Of a stretch of 35,957 nt of DNA, positions 17,582 through 25,293 are shown in pieces. Position 1 is the first letter of the stretch. Every line of letters begins with the position of its first letter. This stretch comes from Sphingobacteriales bacterium TSM_CSS (GTDB lineage: Bacteria > Bacteroidota > Bacteroidia > Chitinophagales > UBA2359): contig NBMY01000103.1 in the NCBI GenBank assembly GCA_002212985.1, positions 1 through 35,957 on the forward strand, in the 5' to 3' direction. The notes under the pieces are model-generated. The model did no database searches. It saw only the letters and a list, made by a program, of their open reading frames with translations, and was not told the origin of the DNA. The position numbers and the translations under genes were made by a program.

Positions 17582-18265
17582 ATGGGCAGAGCCAGAGACA
17601 TCAGATTATTGAGCGACTACCAGAAAATTACCGGGTTTGCTGCCATGTACCCTTTTCTTACCATTACCCACATAGAAGGTATGCCACCCGTGGCATACCA
17701 CCTGTTGTTTAAACTCAGGGGGTACCTCAATGTAGCCGCTCAAATTGCCGAAGAGCATGAGGTGAAGCTATCCTTCCCCGAACAGTATCCTTTTTCTGCC
17801 CCGCCCAAATTTGCCTTTGTAAAGGGGTTGTTTCACCCCAATGTGTATAAAAATGGCGATGTGTGCCATGGCTGGTACCTCAATAACTGGCATCCGGGCA
17901 TACATATTGACGACCTGCTGCTCGATATTACCAAAATGATTTGCTTTAAACCCGACTCCTACAACCTTAAAAGCCCCGCCAATTATGCTTGCGATGCCGA
18001 TTGGATTGCCGCGCACACCATTCCGGCCGACGATATCAACCTACATACAGTCGGCCTTGTCCCATCAGCAGATACTGTACACCCAATTGCAGAAACCCCG
18101 CCGGCTACTTCTGATGAAAATCAACCCAAAACAGAAGAGGTTAAATCTGCTGAAGTAAAAATAAAAATAAAATCTATCCGAAACGTGCTTACCTTCTCGG
18201 AAACCGCTCAGCATTTACCCGAACCGCCCGACAATAACAGCAATTTGCAGCAGAAAAACAATTAG
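17582..18265 (+). CDS. E2-like ubiquitin-conjugating enzyme homologue
   Basis: Protein of 227 residues with a UBC/E2-like core (about 10-145). In order: a strand-rich start, YHLLFKLRG, then VKLSFPEQYPFSAPPKFAF (the conserved E2 YPxxPP region), then GLFHPNVYKNGDVCHGWY. Here H85-P86-N87 is the E2 HPN motif, whose Asn stabilises the oxyanion, and C95 stands 8 residues after N87, the usual distance to the thioester Cys. Downstream NNWHPGIHIDDLLLDI matches the W-x-P-x-x-x-I ... LL part of E2 enzymes. After residue 150 comes a long Pro/Glu/Lys-rich tail, probably flexible. The expected role is to carry the ubiquitin-like protein of the preceding gene on C95. The E1 that would load it is not in this window. 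Confidence 0.85.
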   Translation: MGRARDIRLLSDYQKITGFAAMYPFLTITHIEGMPPVAYHLLFKLRGYLNVAAQIAEEHEVKLSFPEQYPFSAPPKFAFVKGLFHPNVYKNGDVCHGWYLNNWHPGIHIDDLLLDITKMICFKPDSYNLKSPANYACDADWIAAHTIPADDINLHTVGLVPSADTVHPIAETPPATSDENQPKTEEVKSAEVKIKIKSIRNVLTFSETAQHLPEPPDNNSNLQQKNN

Positions 18266-18349
18266 TGTGCCAATGCAGGTAAGCTGATGTTTATTATTTA
18301 TATATTGATTGGTTGTTGTGAAAGCGAGACCATGTAAATAATTAATTTT

Positions 18350-19765
18350 ATGAAAATTAAAATAATAAGTGAAAAGAAGTTTGAGCCTGTTTCTGTCAAA
18401 AACCCCGACCAAAACCCCGATTTTTTTAATATACAGCAACCTCAAACCAATACGGCAAAACCCCGAAACCAGCGGCTCCAGATTTTTATGCACCGGAAAG
18501 TGCATGAGCTCATTTGGCAACATGCACACACAGACAATAGCAATGAAGTAGGGGGCGCATTGCTTGGGTATTATGCGCAGCACAACGAACAGCAGTTTTT
18601 GCTTATAACCGATGTGTTGAACCAACCCATCCAATACTTTTCCTCCCAACTGATGATAAAATTTACCACCGCCTTTTATACCGACCTCGAAAACTTCCTG
18701 CAACAGGTTAATGCTATTTACCCGCATATCATCAGGCTGGGGTTATACCATACGCACCCCAATTACGGCATTTTTATGTCGAAAACCGATATTACCGATT
18801 TTAAACGAACCCACCGCGAGTTGCATCATATAGTACTGATTGTTGACCCTGTAAAACGCGAAGATGGCGTTTTTTACTGGGAAACACCTCCGGCACAAAC
18901 TGCCTCCCCCACCGAACAGGAAATTTCGGCTGCTGCCGGATATTTTATTTATGATACCCACAACCCGGCCTACGCACCCCATTCAGCCATTTGCGATAAC
19001 CAATCGCTCCTTCATTGCAACCCCCTGCTCTATGAACTCAACAGCCAACATAACAATACCGGTCAAGAGCATTTGGTTATGCCGCCCTTCATAAACCCTG
19101 CCCGCAAAGAACACATACACATTTCCAATGAAAAAGTAACTCTTCCACCTCATAACCTGTTGCCGCAAACAGAGTTTACCAGCCGCCTGGTTAAGGAACC
19201 CGTTACCATGACCTGCCCCTTGTATAATATTCGCTATGCTTGCAGCAGTGTGCCGCTTAAACAGTATATTGCAGCGCTTAGCGGCAATTTACAACACACT
19301 TACCCGTACCATATTTTTTTTCCCCAAGCGGTAAAAGAACAACTTGCCGGGTTGGGCAGCTCAACAAACAACTTTGCAGCAGCATTACATGGCATATTGG
19401 GGTACGATACCTTGAAACAGATGTATTTTTTATACATCAGCAAAATAACCGCACTGCCGGCAACAATAACAGAAATCCAGCCCGAAATGCCCGAATTGCT
19501 TGCCAAAACATTACCTGATTTTATGCAAAACCACCCCGATGTAATTGGGTGGCTGGTAATTACCAACAACGCACATACGCTTCCTTACCAATTTTTCGAT
19601 GCGCATAAAGCGTTATTTAGACAAAGCCATAACTTAGGTATTTTACTGAAAGCGGGAGGTAATAACCATCCCGATTTTGAAAACGCTACTTTAATAGCCT
19701 ATGACCACGAAGCCCGAAAACCCTACAATCTTTACCGACATTTCTTTCTTTACAGACAAACATAA
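18350..19765 (+). CDS. JAMM/MPN+ metallopeptidase fused to a second, inactive-looking MPN domain
   Basis: Protein of 471 residues. The first MPN/JAB domain (about 42-168) has all JAMM residues: E66 in NEVGGALLGYY, then H134-T-H136, S144 and D147 in the exact spacing HxH-x7-S-x2-D (HTHPNYGIFMSKTD). It is thus a predicted zinc isopeptidase able to remove or mature a ubiquitin-like protein. A linker of about 130 residues follows. Residues about 320-437 align by eye with the first domain over most of its length (HIFFPQAVKEQ with QIFMHRKVHEL; HGILGY with GALLGY; MYFLYISKITALP with QFLLITDVLNQP; NHPDVIGWLVITNN with IYPHIIRLGLYHTH). The Glu and HxH are lost there, so it looks like an MPN- domain. 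The start at 18350 follows an 84-base gap after the E2 gene. Confidence 0.85.
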   Translation: MKIKIISEKKFEPVSVKNPDQNPDFFNIQQPQTNTAKPRNQRLQIFMHRKVHELIWQHAHTDNSNEVGGALLGYYAQHNEQQFLLITDVLNQPIQYFSSQLMIKFTTAFYTDLENFLQQVNAIYPHIIRLGLYHTHPNYGIFMSKTDITDFKRTHRELHHIVLIVDPVKREDGVFYWETPPAQTASPTEQEISAAAGYFIYDTHNPAYAPHSAICDNQSLLHCNPLLYELNSQHNNTGQEHLVMPPFINPARKEHIHISNEKVTLPPHNLLPQTEFTSRLVKEPVTMTCPLYNIRYACSSVPLKQYIAALSGNLQHTYPYHIFFPQAVKEQLAGLGSSTNNFAAALHGILGYDTLKQMYFLYISKITALPATITEIQPEMPELLAKTLPDFMQNHPDVIGWLVITNNAHTLPYQFFDAHKALFRQSHNLGILLKAGGNNHPDFENATLIAYDHEARKPYNLYRHFFLYRQT

Positions 19766-19872
19766 ATGAATGCTAAAGGTCAGGTGCAGTGCCGGCAACA
19801 GGGCTGCCGGAGGCTTGAGTAAATTGCTGCAAATAAGCACCCATAAAATTGTAAAAAAAAAGACAAATTGCT

Positions 19873-19902
19873 TTTGTATTACCCAAAGGCAGCATAAATT
19901 TG
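19873..19902 (+). promoter_or_regulatory. Promoter candidate for the asparaginase gene
   Basis: TTTG at 19873-19876, an 18-base spacer and TAAATTTG at 19895-19902 fit the Bacteroidota consensus in both elements and spacing. It lies in the 302-base gap 19766-20067, which otherwise holds no gene that I can support, and gives a leader of about 160 bases. Confidence 0.65.
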
Positions 19903-20067
19903 CTGTTATTCTCACTCTAACTTGTACCTGGCAAGTTACCAACTACAACATACGCACGGTACTGTTGCTTTTAGCAGAAAGTGCCGGACACATTGTCCAT
20001 GCTGCCCACCCCAAAGCCGGTGGTGCAAAAATTTTGTAGTACAGTCAACCCATTTCGCTTGTATTTT

Positions 20068-21135
20068 ATGAACAAAAAGCCTTGGAATTGCAGAAGGTGC
20101 ATTGTGCTGCTGGCAAGTTGGCTGTTCGTTTTTTACAGTTGCCGGCAATCCGGTTTACCCGGTTTTGCGGCAACAGGCACTCCTGTCATAGCGGTTCATG
20201 GTGGGGCAGGCACCATTCAAAAAAACAAAATGACGCCTCAGAAAGAGCAGGAATACCGCCAAACGCTTGAAAAGGCCTTACAAGCAGGGTATTCTTTATT
20301 GCAAGAGGGTAAAAGCAGTACCCGCGCGGTATTGGCTGCCGTACAGGTATTGGAAGATTCGCCGTTGTTTAATGCCGGTAAAGGCTCTGTATTTACCCAT
20401 GACGGAAACATAGAAATGGATGCCGCCATTATGGACGGTGCTACACGCAAAGCAGGAGCCGTAACCGGTGTGCAATGCGTTAAAAACCCTGTATTGGCGG
20501 CATGGGAAGTGCTGAAAGATGGCAGATTTATACTCCTTTCGGGAGAGGGAGCCGATTTGTTTGCCGGCAGTAAAAACCTGCAAATGGCCGATCAGGATTA
20601 TTTTGCCACTCCCGAACGTTACCAACAGCTTATGGAAGCCCGAAAGAAGGGTAAAATGAAACTCGACCACGATGCCGCCAAAGATACCGCCCAAACACAT
20701 TCTTTTGTGTGGGAAAAAGAGAAATATGGAACAGTGGGTGCAGTAGCTTTAGATATATTTGGCAACCTTGCCGCAGCCACATCAACCGGCGGGCTAACCA
20801 ACAAGCAATACGGCCGAATTGGCGATTCGCCTGTTATTGGCGCCGGAACCTATGCCGATAACAATACCTGTGCAGTTTCCTGTACCGGTAAGGGCGAGGA
20901 TTTTATTCGGCTTTCGGTGGCGCATGAAATTGCTTCGCAAATGCGCTATGCCGGCCGCAACGTTAGCGAAGCAGCAGCAGATGTAATAATGCACCAGCTT
21001 ACCAACCTTAAAGGGCGCGGCGGCTGCATTGCAATTGATAAACAGGGTAATGTGGCCATGCCTTTCAATACAGCCGGCATGTACAGGGGCAGCATTAACC
21101 GCCACGGAAAAATGGAAACATGGATTTATAAATGA
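20068..21135 (+). CDS. Isoaspartyl peptidase / plant-type L-asparaginase, lipoprotein
   Basis: Ntn-hydrolase of 355 residues that cleaves isoaspartyl dipeptides or asparagine. The chain is made as a precursor and cuts itself before the catalytic Thr, here in EKYGTVGAVALD, giving alpha and beta chains. Other family marks are VIAVHGGAGTI near the start, NAGKGSVFTHDGNIEMDAAIMDG, and GRIGDSPVIGAGTYAD followed by CTGKGEDFIR. I chose the ATG at 20068, which begins a signal peptide with a lipobox (FVFYSC), so export and lipid anchoring are expected; the longer frame from 19981 is an upstream extension. It has its own promoter candidate, so a shared transcript with the ubiquitin-like genes is not required. 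It ends 52 bases before the next gene. Confidence 0.92.
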   Translation: MNKKPWNCRRCIVLLASWLFVFYSCRQSGLPGFAATGTPVIAVHGGAGTIQKNKMTPQKEQEYRQTLEKALQAGYSLLQEGKSSTRAVLAAVQVLEDSPLFNAGKGSVFTHDGNIEMDAAIMDGATRKAGAVTGVQCVKNPVLAAWEVLKDGRFILLSGEGADLFAGSKNLQMADQDYFATPERYQQLMEARKKGKMKLDHDAAKDTAQTHSFVWEKEKYGTVGAVALDIFGNLAAATSTGGLTNKQYGRIGDSPVIGAGTYADNNTCAVSCTGKGEDFIRLSVAHEIASQMRYAGRNVSEAAADVIMHQLTNLKGRGGCIAIDKQGNVAMPFNTAGMYRGSINRHGKMETWIYK

Positions 21136-21187
21136 AACTAGTGCAATTGCACAGTTGACAAACGCTTTTAACCCGAATTTTTTTACT

Positions 21188-24115
21188 ATGTCTTATCTTT
21201 TACAACTTGTTTTATGCTTCCTGCTGTTTGCGCTGCAAATACAGGGGCAATCTTTAGACCGCCTTTGGACTGCTTCTTTCAACGGGCAGGGCGATTTTTC
21301 TGACCGCTATACTGCCGCAGTAACCGATGCCGAAGGCAACCTAATTGTTGCCGGCTCTACTGCAATGCCCGACCAAAACCGAAATTTGCTGCTGCGAAAA
21401 CTTGCCGCCGACGGAACCGTACTTTGGACACAAATTTACAACGGACCCGGCGACGGCGCAGATGAAGCCCTGTCTCTGGTTACCGATGCCGAAAATAATA
21501 TTTATGTAACCGGTTTTCAGAAAGGAAGCGGAGCCGGTAATGATTTTGTTACCCTTAAATATGCCCCCGACAGCACCTTGATCTGGACAGCCATTTACAA
21601 TTACTCCTCCAACCAATACGACCAGTCAAACAGCATTGCCCTGGGAAGTAATTTTGTGGTGGTAACCGGGCAAAGCGATAACGACCCCACATCGGGAACC
21701 AATGACGACTATGTGACGATTAAATACAACATGTCTGACGGAACGCCCGTTTGGACACAACGTTACAACGGACTTGGAAATGCCCAGGACCGCCCCGTAA
21801 AGGTAGTTGCCGATGCTTCGGGCAATGTTTTTGTTACCGGAACTTCTGACAATGGAACAAACTTCGACTTTGTGACCCTGAAATATTCTGCCGTAGGTGA
21901 ATTGATTTGGGAGCAATACGGCGACCGCGGCGATACCGATCGCGCTACCGATATGCTCGCCGATGCAACGGGCAATATTTATGTGACCGGACGAAGTCAA
22001 AATACTGCCAACAACTACGACTACTATACCCTTAAATACAATACCGACGGCGGATTATTATGGAGCAATGTTTATGATTATGTAGAAGACGACCGCCCCA
22101 ACCGCATGGCTTTTGACCCATCGGGCAATATACTGGTAACCGGACAAAGCGACCAAAATTTTACCGCCATTACCAACTATGATATTGCTACCATCAAAAT
22201 TAACAATGCAACCGGTACTCAAATTTGGGCGCAAAGGTTTGCCGGAACCGCCAATGATACCGATGAAGGTATTGACCTGTGGTGCGATGCATTGGGCAAT
22301 GTAGTGGTAGCCGGCGATACCGATACCGACCCCGACCCGCTTACAGATAATTACAATTGGGTGTTGCTTCAATATAGTGCATCGGGAAGCCTTAACTGGC
22401 AGCAAAATATTGATGTGGCAGGTAATCATCATGATGTACTATACAGTTTGAAAGCCGCAGGCGGACAATTGTATGTTTGCGGCTATACTCAGGCTGCCGA
22501 CAATGATCGCAATGCAATTGTAAAAAAGTATGATGCAAATGGCACAGCTTTATGGACAGGACAGTTTAACGGCACCGGCGATAACGGCGATAACGCAAGA
22601 GCAATAACCGCTTTTGACAACAACAGTTTTTACGTGGCCGGCTATACCGTTTCGTACTACGAAGACAGAAACCTCTGTGTTTCAAAACGTAGTGCGGTAA
22701 ACGGCGCTTTACAATGGCTCTACCAGCTAAACGGAACCTCGCCCGGCAGTGCCGATGAGGCCGTGGCCGTTGCTACCGATAATGCCGGCAATGTGGTTGC
22801 AACAGGTTATACCAAAAACAGCGGCACCTCTTCTGATATAGTCACCCTTAAACTAAATCCATCGGGCGGTTTGCTTTGGGAACAATTGTACAATGGCCCC
22901 ACCTCAGAATCGGACAGGGGAGCCGATCTGGCAATTGATAATTCGGGCAACATTTACGTAACCGGAAGAACCGATGTAGATGCCTCTATTTTATCTGATG
23001 ATAATTTTATTACCATAAAATACGACCAAAACGGCAATCAGCTTTGGCTGCGCACCTATGGAGGCACCGCAGGCGGAGAAGACCGGGCTGCAAAAATAAG
23101 GTTGGCCGGTAATGGCACTGTGTACGTGGCCGGCAGAGAATGGAACGGTACCGATTTTGACATTACCGTAGTATCTTATGCAGCAGAAGGAACAGAGGGC
23201 TGGACCTATACTTTCCCCGATGCGGGAGGCGATGAACTGCCATCGGACTTTGCGTTGGATAATGCCGGCAACCTGTTTATAACCGGAAGCTCATCGGGGC
23301 TTTACCAAAGCGGCATTACCTTTTCGCTCAATCCATCGGGAAACTTGGTGTGGGCGCAAACCTGGGGCGACTCCGGCTATAATCACACCAACGAGGCTTT
23401 AACCTTTGACCCCGGCAACAGGCTTTGGGTGGCCGCAAGCGGCCCGGTAAACCAAAACGGCACATTGGTAAACGGTGCATTTGCCTTGCTATACGGCAGC
23501 AGCAGCGGCGTTCTGCTTGATACTTTGGCGGGCAGTATTCATAACAACCTGGCGCCTTATGCCACAGTAGCCGATGATATTGTAACAGCGCCCAATGGTT
23601 ATGCCTTCCTTGCCGCCCATACCGATGAAACCAATGCCTCGCTTACCGATTATGACTGGCGCATTTCTTTGGTAAATTCTTTTAATCAACCGGCGGTAAC
23701 CGATATTTGGACCGGCAGCGCCAATGCTACCGATGTTCCGAATGCGCTGCTCCTGCTGGGCAATACCCTGCTGGCGGCAGGCAGCAGCACTGATATTAGC
23801 GGGCAAAGAAATATGCAGTTTATAGCATACAATACTTCCATTACCGGCATTGACCCGGCCTTTGCAGCAACTACAGCCTTGCGCATATACCCAAACCCTG
23901 CTCAGCAGTACCTGATGGTGGAAACCAGCGCACCGGCAAACGGGCAACCTGTTTTGTGCCGGGTGTATGACCTGCCAGGGCGGTTTATGCCGCAATGCAC
24001 TGCAACAGCCGGGGAGCATAACCGCATTTTACTCAACATTGCTGCACTTCGTGCGGGTGTGTATTTGCTGGAGTGCAACGGAAAAACAACCATGTTTGTA
24101 AAAACCGACAATTAG
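21188..24115 (+). CDS. SBBP-repeat beta-propeller protein with T9SS sorting domain
   Basis: Secreted protein of 975 residues. I chose the ATG at 21188 because it begins the signal peptide MSYLLQLVLCFLLFALQIQG; the frame opens upstream inside the asparaginase gene. About 16 repeats of 50-57 residues follow, each with the pattern GNxYVTGxS ... DxxTxKY ... G ... LxWxxxYNG ... D, the SBBP type predicted to form propeller blades. The blades fall into two sets of eight that resemble each other in order (for example GSTAMPDQNRNLLLRK in blade 1 and GYTVSYYEDRNLCVSK in blade 9). The C-terminus is a T9SS type A domain (RIYPNPAQQYL ... GVYLLECNGKTTMFVK). It is a probable surface or adhesion protein; its ligand is unknown. 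A paralogue lies at 28110. Confidence 0.9.
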   Translation: MSYLLQLVLCFLLFALQIQGQSLDRLWTASFNGQGDFSDRYTAAVTDAEGNLIVAGSTAMPDQNRNLLLRKLAADGTVLWTQIYNGPGDGADEALSLVTDAENNIYVTGFQKGSGAGNDFVTLKYAPDSTLIWTAIYNYSSNQYDQSNSIALGSNFVVVTGQSDNDPTSGTNDDYVTIKYNMSDGTPVWTQRYNGLGNAQDRPVKVVADASGNVFVTGTSDNGTNFDFVTLKYSAVGELIWEQYGDRGDTDRATDMLADATGNIYVTGRSQNTANNYDYYTLKYNTDGGLLWSNVYDYVEDDRPNRMAFDPSGNILVTGQSDQNFTAITNYDIATIKINNATGTQIWAQRFAGTANDTDEGIDLWCDALGNVVVAGDTDTDPDPLTDNYNWVLLQYSASGSLNWQQNIDVAGNHHDVLYSLKAAGGQLYVCGYTQAADNDRNAIVKKYDANGTALWTGQFNGTGDNGDNARAITAFDNNSFYVAGYTVSYYEDRNLCVSKRSAVNGALQWLYQLNGTSPGSADEAVAVATDNAGNVVATGYTKNSGTSSDIVTLKLNPSGGLLWEQLYNGPTSESDRGADLAIDNSGNIYVTGRTDVDASILSDDNFITIKYDQNGNQLWLRTYGGTAGGEDRAAKIRLAGNGTVYVAGREWNGTDFDITVVSYAAEGTEGWTYTFPDAGGDELPSDFALDNAGNLFITGSSSGLYQSGITFSLNPSGNLVWAQTWGDSGYNHTNEALTFDPGNRLWVAASGPVNQNGTLVNGAFALLYGSSSGVLLDTLAGSIHNNLAPYATVADDIVTAPNGYAFLAAHTDETNASLTDYDWRISLVNSFNQPAVTDIWTGSANATDVPNALLLLGNTLLAAGSSTDISGQRNMQFIAYNTSITGIDPAFAATTALRIYPNPAQQYLMVETSAPANGQPVLCRVYDLPGRFMPQCTATAGEHNRILLNIAALRAGVYLLECNGKTTMFVKTDN

Positions 24116-24176
24116 TGTTGTGGGCAGCAGACTTTAGAAAAACTAATTCCAAAATCCTCACACAAATCCTTTATTT

Positions 24177-25256
24177 ATGAATCAATTACATGCAGAACAA
24201 AACGAAATGCAGCCAATGAGTTCCGTTGCGCAGCCTCCTTTGGGCTGGAAACTCAAAAGAACCCTGATAACCCGCCACATTGGCAATTATCAAATTAGGG
24301 AAGCCCTCAATAATGCTTATCTGCCAAAGGCCGGAGATGTGGCCATGTTTGAGGTAATTGAATGCGGAAAGCATTGGTCGGTACAAGGGCATGAAAACCG
24401 CAATGTGGCTATTTTTCCGGGCGACCGCATTTTGGCTTCATTTGCCGACCGCTACGCTACCTCGCAGTTTGAAGGGTATGTACCCGATACATTTTATGAA
24501 GTGTATCATATTTTAGGCGCTGGCGGCGCTGTGGGCATCGTAAAAAGCAAGAACGATTCGCTCAAGGATGTGGAACCTACCACGCTCAAACTCATAGGTT
24601 ATGCAACGGATGCGGCGGGGCAGGTTATTAACACCAAATTTTACCACACCGGACGCAAACATTTCAGAGGTGATACAGGCGGTGCAAAAGTAATTTTATC
24701 GGTAGGCGCTACCATGGACAGTGGTAAAACCACAACAGCCGCCTCACTTTGCCGCGGACTTAAAATATCGGGTAAAACTATTGCATTTATTAAACTTACC
24801 GGAACCTGTTATACCAAAGACAAGGATTTTGTGTTGGATTGTGGTGCCGATATAACCATTGATTTTTCCGATGTTGGGTATCCCTCCACTTTTATGTGTT
24901 CATTAAACGATATTTTAGACATTTATCAGTCGCTGCTCGATGAACTGGCACGGCATAAACCCGATTACATTGTCATGGAAATTGCCGATGGTTTAATGCA
25001 GCGCGAAACTGCGTTTTTACTCAGGTCAAAAATATTTATGAACACCATACACAAGGTTATTTTTTCCTGCGGCGACAGTTTAAGCGCATTTCACGGCATT
25101 GAAATATTAAGCGGTTTAGGTATTAAGCCGGCTGCGGTAAGCGGGCGTTTTACCATGAGTCCGCTGCTTATACAGGAGGTCAAAGATCATTCGGGCATTG
25201 AGCCGTTGCATATTGACCAATTGATGTCGGGTCAGTTCAACGAATTATTTTTCTGA
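24177..25256 (+). CDS. P-loop NTPase of unrecognised family
   Basis: Soluble protein of 359 residues that I cannot assign. The N-terminal half (about 25-160) looks like a small beta-rich domain (AGDVAMFEVIECGKHWSV, NRNVAIFPGDRILASFADRY). The C-terminal half is a P-loop NTPase: Walker A SVGATMDSGKTTTA (about residues 175-188), a middle Asp-rich part (DFVLDCGADITIDFSD) and a Walker B-like strand YIVMEIADGLMQ. Two Thr after the Lys and the general order resemble the SIMIBI class (MinD, BioD, CobQ or MobB relatives), so it may be a nucleotide-dependent switch or ligase. No signal peptide or membrane helix is visible. It is followed by an ABC transporter gene after 37 bases, and the two are probably co-transcribed. 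Confidence 0.7.
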   Translation: MNQLHAEQNEMQPMSSVAQPPLGWKLKRTLITRHIGNYQIREALNNAYLPKAGDVAMFEVIECGKHWSVQGHENRNVAIFPGDRILASFADRYATSQFEGYVPDTFYEVYHILGAGGAVGIVKSKNDSLKDVEPTTLKLIGYATDAAGQVINTKFYHTGRKHFRGDTGGAKVILSVGATMDSGKTTTAASLCRGLKISGKTIAFIKLTGTCYTKDKDFVLDCGADITIDFSDVGYPSTFMCSLNDILDIYQSLLDELARHKPDYIVMEIADGLMQRETAFLLRSKIFMNTIHKVIFSCGDSLSAFHGIEILSGLGIKPAAVSGRFTMSPLLIQEVKDHSGIEPLHIDQLMSGQFNELFF

Positions 25257-25293
25257 TTGGTTTTTCTGTTCATACAGGGGCTTTCCTGCCAAA

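Noticed and set aside
17287..19765. CBASS, PRTRC or type VII secretion identity for the ubiquitin-like gene set
   Set aside because: There is no nucleotidyltransferase or effector for CBASS, no ParM-like or other PRTRC genes, and no WXG100/EssC genes. An E2-like gene also does not fit a plain EsaB role.
20068..21135. Asparaginase-type Ntn-hydrolase as a proteasome-like partner of the ubiquitin-like genes
   Set aside because: It carries a lipoprotein signal and its own promoter candidate, and it has the isoaspartyl peptidase motifs, so it should act outside the cytoplasm.
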